This document shows positions 6,846 to 11,722 of a DNA stretch of 11,722 bases, one piece after another. Position numbers and translations under genes: made by a program. Location: positions 90,411 to 102,132 of the forward strand of contig DCAE01000129.1 in NCBI GenBank assembly GCA_002311385.1, given 5' to 3'. Every line of letters begins with the position of its first letter. The stretch's first letter is position 1. Below the pieces are notes generated by a model. The model was not told the origin of the DNA. It saw nothing but the letters and a program-made list of their open reading frames with translations, and ran no database searches. This DNA comes from Dehalococcoidia bacterium UBA1141 (GTDB lineage: Bacteria; Chloroflexota; Dehalococcoidia; Lucifugimonadales; UBA3495).

Positions 6846-7334
6846 ATGCATCATGGCAGAAGAATCAGGAACCCAAGAAGAGAGGAACCAGGAACAGGGA
6901 AACTCGGAACAACAAGTTGCATTCAGCCGCGGGGATCGGGTCTACGCGATTTCAATATTGAACAAGCCAGAGTGATGGCCGTTCGGACCGCACAGGCTAG
7001 CCCGGCTATCCGCCGCTGGATTTTGCGCAAAAGAATGTTGTTTGACGTCCTCAGCGATTCCGAGGACGAAAACACCTACACGATAGTGCTCGCTTTCCGC
7101 CCGTCGGAGGATTTCGAGGGCACACCTGGCCAAGAACGAATCAAAATCTCCAAGGCGGGCAGGTTCCAAAGCCGGGAGGTACTTAGCCACCCGAAGAGTT
7201 TCAAGCGATTTAGTTTCAAGCGTAGAACAGTGTTAACTAGCATCATTGCTGTTGCCGCGATCATTGGATTCCTAGTATTGGTCTTCTATTTAATCGACGC
7301 CTACCAAGACTATGGGGAAATAAACGTACGCTAG
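6846..7334 (+). CDS. Small tail-anchored protein of unknown function, 5' frame uncertain
   Basis: About 120 convincing residues start near 6950: DFNIEQARVMAVRTAQASP, then an alternating strand-rich part with FRPSEDFEGTPGQE and KISKAG, a basic stretch KSFKRFSFKRR, and one C-terminal membrane segment (about 20 residues, SIIAVAAIIGFLVLVFYLI). This is a soluble domain anchored by its tail, facing the cytoplasm; I know similar uncharacterised proteins only by impression. The start is unclear. In-frame ATG 6846 gives an Arg-rich lead with no ribosome site; ATG 6853, 7 bases later in another frame, fits the promoter and gives an acidic Glu/Gln-rich lead (MAEESGTQEE) but stops at 6975. A one-base indel near 6940-6955 would join the two. 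The frame is open to 6588, but that start overlaps the start codon of the opposite gene. The stop runs into a GGCTATA repeat. Confidence 0.55.
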   Translation: MHHGRRIRNPRREEPGTGKLGTTSCIQPRGSGLRDFNIEQARVMAVRTAQASPAIRRWILRKRMLFDVLSDSEDENTYTIVLAFRPSEDFEGTPGQERIKISKAGRFQSREVLSHPKSFKRFSFKRRTVLTSIIAVAAIIGFLVLVFYLIDAYQDYGEINVR

Positions 7335-7359
7335 GCTATAGGCTATAGGCTATAGGCTA
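7334..7359. repeat. GGCTATA heptamer tandem repeat
   Basis: Three perfect GGCTATA units plus a partial GGCTA, beginning on the last base of the preceding stop codon. Likely replication slippage. Confidence 0.8.
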
Positions 7360-7394
7360 ATCTTGGGGGCAACCTCAACCGGGAATAGAATCCC

Positions 7395-7400
7395 AAGGGG
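7395..7400 (+). promoter_or_regulatory. Ribosome binding site of the GrdB-family gene
   Basis: AAGGGG, 8 bases before ATG 7409. CTTGGG (7362-7367) can pair with CCCAAG (7392-7397), which would hide part of the site; regulation by this hairpin is only a possibility. Confidence 0.55.
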
Positions 7401-7408
7401 TAGCAGAT

Positions 7409-8842
7409 ATGGTTCGCTGGGCTGATATTCCCACTGCATTACAAGACGCATTAACAACGTCTCCGTCACCGCCTTTTGAACTAACGCCTTGGGTTGATGC
7501 ACCGAGTCTGAGGGCCGCTCGGATTTCGATTATAACTACGGCTGCGATTCACCGGTCCGACGATAGGCCATTTGCGGGTCACGAAGGTGACTATCGAATA
7601 ATCCCCGGCGACGTCAAATATAGCGAATTGGCCATGACGCACTCCAGCGTCAACTTCGATCGTAGCGCTTATCAGCAAGACGTTAACGTATGTTTCCCCC
7701 TGGAGCATCTACAGACTTTCTCTGACTCAGGAGAGATTAAGTCTGTTGCGGATTGGCATTACTCATTCATGGGTTCGACCGTGCCGGAGCGGATGGAAGG
7801 AGCGGCTCGGGAAGTTTCCCAGTTTCTTCTGGGGGACAACGTCAATCTGGTTCTTCTGATACCCATTTGACCCGGTTGCACCCGCGCCGTAGGCGTATTA
7901 GCGCAATACATCGAGCGGCCAGTCATGGAAGGTGGCGCCGGCATCGCGACGGTTGGGGTGAGCCTAATCCGCCCGGTTACAGAAGCAGTCAAACCGTCCC
8001 GGGCATTATGGGTTCCCTTCCCATTCGGACGACCGCTGGGTCCGCCAAATCGTCCGGATATACAGTTAGATGTACTACGGTGCGCATTGGCCTTGGTAGA
8101 TCAGACCTCTGGTCCGGCGATAATCGATTACGCCGATACCGCGCCTGACACATCGATGGATGAGGAAGTGTGGTCTTGTCCAGTAACATTCCCCGCCTCG
8201 GTACCGGAGAGTGAGTCCGAGGCGCTGACCGCTCAACTTCAAAAAGAAGCGCAGTTGCTCCGGCCTTGGTATGACGAGGGCCTGCGGACCCGCGGCCGCA
8301 CCGAAGTGGGAACCAGCGGCAAAAGTGTCGACTCGATTCACGAGATGCTCGGCATCTTGGCCCGATTCGCCATCAATGCTGATATGGCAGTACCGGACGG
8401 GTACAATCACCCGATGCCCCAGTTATTGCGTTACATCGCCGATGACGTTCGTGACTTCTACACTGAGGCGGCGATATCGAAACCCGGTGCGGCGTTCCCG
8501 TCTCCCACGGACTTGATTGACTGGTTCTTCCTCCAGACCGTGGCAGGTGAGGCGTTTTACCAAGTGCGGGAACGATTGTTGGCTGCGGATATCCTGGTAC
8601 TCATGGCCAAAGGCCACGACGACGAGGTAATCGATAGTCAACTGGCGCTTAAGACAGGCACCACAGCCTATTTGGCCGACGGAATCCTGCGAGAGCCGGG
8701 CATTAGCCGCGACCTCCTGCAGAAAACCGCTGAAGTGTTCCGATACGACCAGCCAAATCGTCTGTCTTGGACGATTGTTCCGGTTGCCATGCGAGATCGA
8801 CGTCAGGAACGTATGGCGAAACACACCTCAGCCCACTCATGA
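7409..8842 (+). CDS. GrdB-family selenoprotein (glycine/sarcosine/betaine reductase B-like) with in-frame UGA
   Basis: 477 residues when the in-frame TGA (7868-7870, codon 154) is read as selenocysteine; both parts are in one frame without indel. The N part carries GRDB-family features: HEGDYRIIPGDVKYSELAMTHSS (in two pieces, about 58-80), DVNVCFPLEHL (91-101) and SFMGS (119-123). LLIPI then leads into U154-P-G-C157, a UxxC redox motif where relatives have UxxC or CxxC. The C part goes on without a break (TRAVGVLAQYIE) to PFPFGRPLGPPN (203-214), a family hallmark, plus a roughly 190-residue C-terminal extension. In glycine/betaine reductases GrdB makes a Sec-bound adduct with the substrate; no grdA, grdC, grdD or grdE is nearby, so this is a stand-alone redox protein of unknown substrate. 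A sequencing error from TGC or TGT would give a CxxC version; true nonsense is less likely as the second part is well kept. Confidence 0.85.
7868..7909 (+). promoter_or_regulatory. Recoded UGA with SECIS-like hairpin
   Basis: Behind the UGA, GTTGC (7875-7879) pairs with GCAAT (7903-7907, one G-U), and inside it GCGCC (7884-7888) pairs with GGCGT (7892-7896, one G-U) around a GTA loop. The loop G lies 19 bases after the UGA and contains the GU typical of bacterial SECIS apical loops; bacterial SECIS elements sit inside the coding region at about this distance. The 3-base loop is tighter than usual. Confidence 0.5.
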
Positions 8843-8990
8843 CACAAGTCCTCTTGTCTATCTTCAGTCGGTGAGCCTCGCGACCCGTTCCTGCTGGGTT
8901 GGGGCGTTGGCAGTATCTTGGGGCCGTAAATAGTAATTCAAAAAACCGGCGCATCGGGACGAAAGGAACACCCGTCGATCCAGCAACGCG

Positions 8991-9653
8991 TCAACGGGGT
9001 TCTCCTCTAGGTACTCTGAGTACGCGGGTTCCCGCAATCTTATCGTGCCAGCCTTGCTCTCGCGAGTCCCATGTCATGGAGAGGAAGCCAAGAAGACCCA
9101 GGGGTATCACGATGAGGAACAGCCACAGAATCAGCCACCAAGACCCGGGGACCCAAGAAAAAAGCTCTTCCAGGATATTGGTTGGGTCAGGCCCGGACAC
9201 CAATGAAATGCCGCCCAAGAGTAGCAATGGGCCAACCGCAAGAAGAAGCAGCACTGGTTTTATCGCTACTTCCCGAAGGGCAGCTCGTCCCAGGATGGAC
9301 CGGCCCGATTGACTGTGCACCACTCGAATTCCTAAGACCATCTTTCCCGGTGTCTGACCTCTGACCACGGTAAAAAACCAGCAATACGGAATCCAAATTG
9401 CCCATATCGCCACCCACCAAGCCCCTCCGACCAGATAGGCAAAGAACTCAGGGACCTCCCTGAACCAATAAGGGTCGATCGAATACCAAACCCCAGCTAA
9501 GGCTAGCGCAATGAGTAACGACGGCAGCGCCACAACCAGGCCATCCAGGAGGAGAGCTTGGAATCGCCTGTTAAACCCGGCGTACTCAGCATCGGCCAGG
9601 ATAGAGTGCTGCGCACTCACAACTGACACACCCAACATTCCCTTATTGATCAT
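8991..9653 (-). CDS. RDD-family membrane protein
   Basis: 220 residues. RDD landmarks: FNRRFQALLLDGLV (27-40, the Arg and Asp of the family name), GQTPGKMVLGIRVV (99-112) and a closing WHDKIAGTRVL (202-212). Four hydrophobic segments (about 33-56, 74-95, 128-152, 171-193), one more than many RDD proteins. RDD proteins are polytopic and mostly uncharacterised; some act in ion exchange. The start is uncertain: ATG 9653 has no good ribosome site, and the family part begins only at about residue 23, so M6 (9638) is also possible. The gene converges on the GrdB-family gene; the 148-base gap 8843-8990 holds no clear terminator, only a 5-bp hairpin (ACAAG-TCCT-CTTGT, 8844-8857). Confidence 0.82.
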   Translation of the reverse strand: MINKGMLGVSVVSAQHSILADAEYAGFNRRFQALLLDGLVVALPSLLIALALAGVWYSIDPYWFREVPEFFAYLVGGAWWVAIWAIWIPYCWFFTVVRGQTPGKMVLGIRVVHSQSGRSILGRAALREVAIKPVLLLLAVGPLLLLGGISLVSGPDPTNILEELFSWVPGSWWLILWLFLIVIPLGLLGFLSMTWDSREQGWHDKIAGTRVLRVPRGEPR

Positions 9654-9704
9654 CTTGTGACTGAGGCTAAATGCGAAGCCCCAGAAATAGTCTTCGTGAC
9701 CATG

Positions 9705-10241
9705 TTAAGGCCCCGCAGTCGCTGACTGATGGAAGGCGTGCCACATGTTAAGTGCAGTACTAATTTCCGCGATATTGACTGCGAGATTCTCTCTAAGAAA
9801 ATTCCGTGAACTATAGGCCAGGCTCAACACAATGGTCGTGGAAGAATCATCGGCCCATCGGATGACTTCCTCCGTTGCGGCTTCTGCCTGTTCTTCAATT
9901 GCCTCCAAATTCACCGAGTCCCGTAGGTTAATGTTTATCGTTTGATCCTGCCGATTGTTGGAGGGCAAACTTTGTTGGAGAGTTTGGATGCTTTGGCTAA
10001 TCTTTAAAACTTCTTTCTTTGTGTCGCTAATCTCGACGTCAAGACGATCCACAGTTTTTTGGAAATCAAAGATTCCAAAGACATTGATTCTGGCCGCGAG
10101 TGGGGCCAGAACCAGCACTACAGTCAAGTTTAACAATGTGGTCGAGGGGTCCTGGTCACGGCCGATCCATCCATGGAGAATGATCCCTAAGAGAACCCCG
10201 GCCGCTACTACTAGGGGCACATATTTCAGCAACCTATCCAC
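9705..10241 (-). CDS. Membrane-anchored coiled-coil protein of unknown function
   Basis: 178 residues from GTG 10241. Two hydrophobic segments (about 6-24 and 35-55) are separated by a short polar loop (RDQDPST), then a heptad-like helix (about 60-92, DRLDVEISDTKKEVLKISQS) that should form a coiled coil, a short polar NINLRDSVN stretch and further helices to the end. Layout: an N-terminal membrane hairpin with a cytoplasmic coiled-coil body. No family recognised. No Shine-Dalgarno is visible; CATAAT lies only a few bases before the GTG, which would suit a leaderless start, but its -35 is poor. It lies 51 bases upstream of the RDD gene on the same strand, so the two may be cotranscribed. Confidence 0.65.
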   Translation of the reverse strand: MDRLLKYVPLVVAAGVLLGIILHGWIGRDQDPSTTLLNLTVVLVLAPLAARINVFGIFDFQKTVDRLDVEISDTKKEVLKISQSIQTLQQSLPSNNRQDQTININLRDSVNLEAIEEQAEAATEEVIRWADDSSTTIVLSLAYSSRNFLRENLAVNIAEISTALNMWHAFHQSATAGP

Positions 10242-10365
10242 TGATTATGCGTACAATTTCGGTGAAAGGATTAACTCTCGATATATCTACTGCAACCATC
10301 AACCCGATTACCGAGATAGTGACACCTAGAATAGCCGCCAGAAATTCTCTCCCTGTCTCACACCC

Positions 10366-10403
10366 CCTAAAATTAGTAGCCTTGCAAGACTACCAATTTT
10401 AGG
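10366..10403. repeat. 38-base near-perfect palindrome
   Basis: CCTAAAATTAGTAG (10366-10379) and CTACCAATTTTAGG (10390-10403) around a CTTGCAAG centre, itself a palindrome; 17 of 19 base pairs match. It lies just after the broken gene at 10418-10741. It could end that transcript, bind a dimeric regulator, or be a small mobile repeat; there is no U-run. The rest of 10242-10417 shows nothing else. Confidence 0.55.
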
Positions 10404-10417
10404 CCACGGATCGAACC

Positions 10418-10741
10418 CTAAATATCTATCCCAGCATCCTTGAGTACTTCTGGCGATATTAGCTCTCTGATCTTGGCCAGGAGTGCATTTTTTTCATAAA
10501 CTCGGTCTTCAAGAAAAGCATTCCGGGTACGGAAACCGTCCAGGTCCGCGTCCTTTTTCGCCGATTCTTGTTCTATTCGCCTTTTATCCTGCCTCTCCTG
10601 AGCCAGATCTTACGCCTGCTGTGCCATAATCATCTGGGAATCTTCCAATTCCACCCGGAGATGGTTGACTTCCCTTTGTCGCAGCGCGACTCCCGCCAAT
10701 ATCCCGAGTCCGCCTGATAACAGAGAGTTTGCCGTGGACAT
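10418..10741 (-). pseudogene. Small membrane-anchored coiled-coil protein, interrupted by in-frame TAA
   Basis: One frame of 107 codons from ATG 10741 (GAGGTG at 10747-10752, 5 bases upstream) to TAG 10418-10420, interrupted only by TAA at codon 44 (10610-10612). The first part has a short hydrophobic segment (SLLSGGLGILAGVAL, 6-20) and a helix REVNHLRVELEDSQ; the second continues the same charged helix (DLAQERQDKRRIEQ, EKNALLAKIRELI) as a coiled coil, ending PEVLKDAGIDI. A Gln codon CAA in place of the TAA would restore an even heptad pattern, so a single C-to-T change explains the break. Design resembles a short N-anchored coiled-coil protein such as its intact neighbour at 9705-10241. It could also be a sequencing error, or two products from one message. 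No family recognised. Confidence 0.6.
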
Positions 10742-10815
10742 CACCACACCTCACATTTGGGTTGCATCATCCTAGAAATTAGAAATTACAATTTGCAATT
10801 ACACCACTTCAGTTA

Positions 10816-10857
10816 ATAATTTAAGGCCCCCGGATGATACCGGGGGCCTTAAATTAT
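10816..10857. terminator. Terminator behind the tRNA(Met)-like remnant
   Basis: Perfect 18-bp stem (10816-10833 with 10840-10857), loop ATGATA, core AAGGCCCCCGG. On the minus strand it follows the tRNA-like sequence and is followed by an AT-rich run. Its core matches the terminators at 5597 and 11623. Confidence 0.75.
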
Positions 10858-10859
10858 CC

Positions 10860-10895
10860 CCTAAGTTTTTGGTAGCGGGGGTTGGACTCGAACCA
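10860..10895. repeat. Direct repeat copy 1 (tRNA(Met) 3' end), possible att site
   Basis: 36 bases identical to 11668-11703. They hold the T-loop, the 3' T-stem, the acceptor strand and CCA of a tRNA(Met) on the minus strand plus 10 trailing bases. The distance between copies is 808 bases and the hicBA pair lies between them. Confidence 0.8.
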
Positions 10896-10955
10896 TCGAC
10901 CCTTCGACGGACTCAGGGCAAGTTAATGAGGTTGCGAGCTAGCCGAGTTACCATT
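10870..10955 (-). pseudogene. tRNA(Met)-like remnant, broken
   Basis: Read on the minus strand, the 3' part is tRNA-like: T-loop TTCGAGT, 3' T-stem CCAAC, acceptor CCCCGCT, A, CCA. The 5' T-stem has one change (GATGG, giving an A-A mismatch). Upstream lies CCTCATTAA, a slightly altered Met anticodon loop (CTCATAA in the intact gene), and GGTAACTCGGC, D-loop-like. Between anticodon and T arm the expected 10 or so bases are replaced by a longer stretch holding the hairpin-forming repeat at 10900-10918. No 5' acceptor strand (AGCGGGG) is found upstream. Most likely not a working tRNA. The span given is approximate at its 5' end. Confidence 0.55.
10900..10918. repeat. Short palindromic repeat inside the tRNA remnant
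   Basis: CCCTTCGACGGACTCAGGG, an imperfect hairpin (CCCT/AGGG ends). It resembles short intergenic repeats (CCTTCGAC...CTCAGGG type) that I recall from many bacterial genomes, including Chloroflexota; only this copy is in the window. An 8-base direct repeat GCAAGTTA stands next to it (10918-10925 and 10956-10963). Confidence 0.4.
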
Positions 10956-11004
10956 GCAAGTTATTGGTACACGAACTGCGGTTAATCCTAAGCGGGATGC
11001 TCCA

Positions 11005-11229
11005 TTAGAACAGCAATTCCCAGAACTTTGCCACATCCAATCCGGAACTCCGGATCAACCCACGGAGTGTTCCGGGCTTCAACTCTCGATGATTCGGGAT
11101 TGACAATAGGCTTGCTATACCCGGCTTGGTCATTATCATATGACTTCCCCGCTGTCGGACCAAACGCCAGCCATCTCGCTCAAACGCCTGTACGTCATCT
11201 CTGCCAGAGATGACGGGCAGACGGGCCAT
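11005..11229 (-). CDS. hicA: HicA-type toxin (mRNA interferase)
   Basis: 74 residues, the usual HicA size. HicA proteins have a dsRNA-binding-like fold and cut mRNA using a conserved His. Visible: the opening helix (SGRDDVQAFERDGWRLVRQ), then RGSHMIM with catalytic-type H30, and the closing helix motif SIPNHRELKPGTLRGLIRSSGLDVAKFWELL typical of the family (given here in two parts: 42-56 and 57-73). Nothing essential is missing, so the toxin should be active when free of HicB. It lies 63 bases after hicB on the same strand, that is antitoxin first. No clear Shine-Dalgarno is seen before ATG 11229, so low or coupled translation is likely. The pair sits between two tRNA(Met) 3' ends. Confidence 0.9.
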   Translation of the reverse strand: MARLPVISGRDDVQAFERDGWRLVRQRGSHMIMTKPGIASLLSIPNHRELKPGTLRGLIRSSGLDVAKFWELLF

Positions 11230-11292
11230 CTATGCAGGCACCGGATAACGCACTTCGACTTGAACAGTTTCGATAGTTAGTTCCCGGCCATC

Positions 11293-11571
11293 CTAGTGGC
11301 GAAATTTGAGCACCTCATGAATCTCTTCTGCGATCACGTCCGGCGTTTCTTTTGGTGGCCAATCTTTGCTTTCGGAGGTCGAAACCATCGCGACTCGCTG
11401 CTCTTCCAGCACTTCCAACACCCCTAATATGGCTTCTTCAATGTTTTTTAAGGCGTCAGCTCGGTTTTCGCCTTGGCTAACACACCCGGATAACGCCGGG
11501 CAATGAATGGAATAGCCGCCATCTTCTTCGGGGTCCAATATAACGGTGTATTTCATCAAGTTTGTTGGCAT
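11293..11571 (-). CDS. hicB: HicB-type antitoxin
   Basis: 92 residues with the HicB N-terminal half: MKYTVILDPEEDGGYS, CPALSGCVSQGE, then an ALKNIEEAI helix; this partly degraded RNase H-like fold binds and blocks HicA. The short C-terminal part (KDWPPKETPDVIAEEIHEV) does not contain an obvious helix-turn-helix, so DNA binding may depend on another fold or be absent. Two starts are possible: ATG 11571 (weak GGTGA upstream) or ATG 11556 (MKYTV, the usual family start, no Shine-Dalgarno). First gene of the hicB-hicA pair, with a TATAAT -10 at 11606-11611. The pair is a typical stress or maintenance module. Confidence 0.9.
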   Translation of the reverse strand: MPTNLMKYTVILDPEEDGGYSIHCPALSGCVSQGENRADALKNIEEAILGVLEVLEEQRVAMVSTSESKDWPPKETPDVIAEEIHEVLKFRH

Positions 11572-11605
11572 TGTCAGTCACCGCCGCAAATGAGTCCTTT
11601 TCAGA

Positions 11606-11611
11606 ATTATA
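11606..11611 (-). promoter_or_regulatory. -10 box of the hicBA pair
   Basis: Perfect TATAAT on the minus strand, 34 bases before ATG 11571. No good -35 is seen: the place is taken by the tRNA terminator stem. Auto-repression by the HicAB complex at this site would be normal for the family but no clear operator repeat is visible. Confidence 0.4.
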
Positions 11612-11622
11612 CTCCCTCACAA

Positions 11623-11662
11623 TAAAAGAAGGCCCCCGGAATCATCCTGGGGCCTTCTTTTA
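11623..11662. terminator. Terminator of the initiator tRNA(Met) gene
   Basis: AAAAGAAGGCCCC...GG (11624-11639) pairs with CC...GGGGCCTTCTTTT (11646-11661) with one C-T mismatch; on the minus strand the stem is followed by TTTTATT. It ends the tRNA and insulates hicBA, whose -10 lies 12 bases beyond. Related to hairpins at 5597 and 10816. Confidence 0.8.
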
Positions 11663-11667
11663 ATTAA

Positions 11668-11703
11668 CCTAAGTTTTTGGTAGCGGGGGTTGGACTCGAA
11701 CCA
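11668..11703. repeat. Direct repeat copy 2 (tRNA(Met) 3' end), possible att site
   Basis: 36 bases identical to 10860-10895, lying inside the 3' half of the tRNA gene at 11678-11722. Confidence 0.8.
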
Positions 11704-11722
11704 ACGACCTTCGGGTTATGAG
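11678..11722 (-). tRNA. tRNA(fMet), anticodon CAT, 3' part only (cut by window end)
   Basis: Minus strand. From the window edge: anticodon loop CTCATAA (CAT at 11718-11720), 3' anticodon stem CCCGA, variable AGGTC, T arm GTTGG-TTCGAGT-CCAAC (perfect), acceptor CCCCGCT, A73, encoded CCA. Three C residues at 39-41 would give the G-C pairs that mark initiator tRNA, and the CATAACCCGAAGGTCG run matches bacterial initiator tRNA(Met). The 5' half lies outside the window, so the 1-72 mismatch cannot be tested; position 72 is U. Confidence 0.85.

Noticed and set aside
7334..7359. CRISPR-like array
   Set aside because: Plain 7-base tandem repeat without spacers; no cas genes or longer spaced repeats anywhere in the window.
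7753..8148. 131-residue ORF spanning the UGA region, which might offer a frameshift explanation
   Set aside because: Its protein is low-complexity and Arg/Gly/Ser-rich, while both parts of the GrdB-family protein lie in one frame, so no shift is needed.
8899..9312. 137-residue plus-strand ORF opposite the RDD gene
   Set aside because: Shadow of the RDD coding region; Arg/Pro/Ser-rich without features.
10870..11160. tmRNA 3' end, suggested by the tRNA-like tail and a distant AGCGGGG at 11146-11152 on the minus strand
   Set aside because: The AGCGGGG lies in the hicA coding region (the codons for RQRGSH), no tag reading frame is seen, and the tail equals the tRNA(Met) 3' end.

Overview
The window looks like a chromosomal stretch of a bacterium, most likely a member of the Chloroflexota (Dehalococcoidia/SAR202-like). 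This rests on a reductive-dehalogenase-type Fe-S corrinoid protein, a receiver/ArlH-like ATPase fusion, a stand-alone GrdB-type selenoprotein and many short membrane-anchored hypothetical proteins; there is no rRNA or phylogenetic marker, so the assignment is an inference. Genes are closely packed on both strands. Shine-Dalgarno sites are clear for about half of them, while others seem to have short or no leaders.

Left part (1-5670). A reductive dehalogenase-like protein without a Tat signal (27-1310, minus) has its own sigma70-type promoter and a structured leader. It follows a small membrane-anchored protein of unknown function (1530-2033, minus). Divergently, a response-regulator receiver fused to a RecA/KaiC/ArlH-like ATPase (2224-3408, plus) is followed by a 290-base gap holding a terminator-like hairpin and a 14-base tandem repeat. 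Then comes a two-gene ABC-2 exporter operon (ATPase 3699-4850, permease 4847-5566, start/stop overlap), closed by a strong bidirectional terminator.

Middle part (5670-9650). An AurF-like di-iron oxygenase candidate with all seven expected metal ligands (5674-6588, minus) diverges from a small tail-anchored protein whose 5' reading frame is doubtful (6846-7334, plus). Next is the most notable gene of the window: a GrdB-family protein (7409-8842, plus) whose reading frame crosses an in-frame TGA exactly at the family's redox position, giving a U-P-G-C motif with a SECIS-like hairpin just behind it. Read naively it would be split into two ORFs; it is best read as one selenoprotein of 477 residues. 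It converges on an RDD-family membrane protein (8991-9653, minus).

Right part (9700-11722). Two small membrane-anchored proteins lie on the minus strand: one intact coiled-coil protein (9705-10241) and one interrupted by an in-frame TAA (10418-10741), with a 38-base near-palindrome between them. The end of the window carries a hicB-hicA toxin-antitoxin pair bracketed by a 36-base direct repeat that is the 3' end of a tRNA(Met). The right copy belongs to an initiator-type tRNA(Met) cut by the window end. The left copy belongs to a degenerate tRNA(Met)-like remnant broken by a short palindromic repeat. Both copies are followed by related terminators. This looks like a small toxin-antitoxin islet at a tRNA site, or a local tRNA duplication around it.
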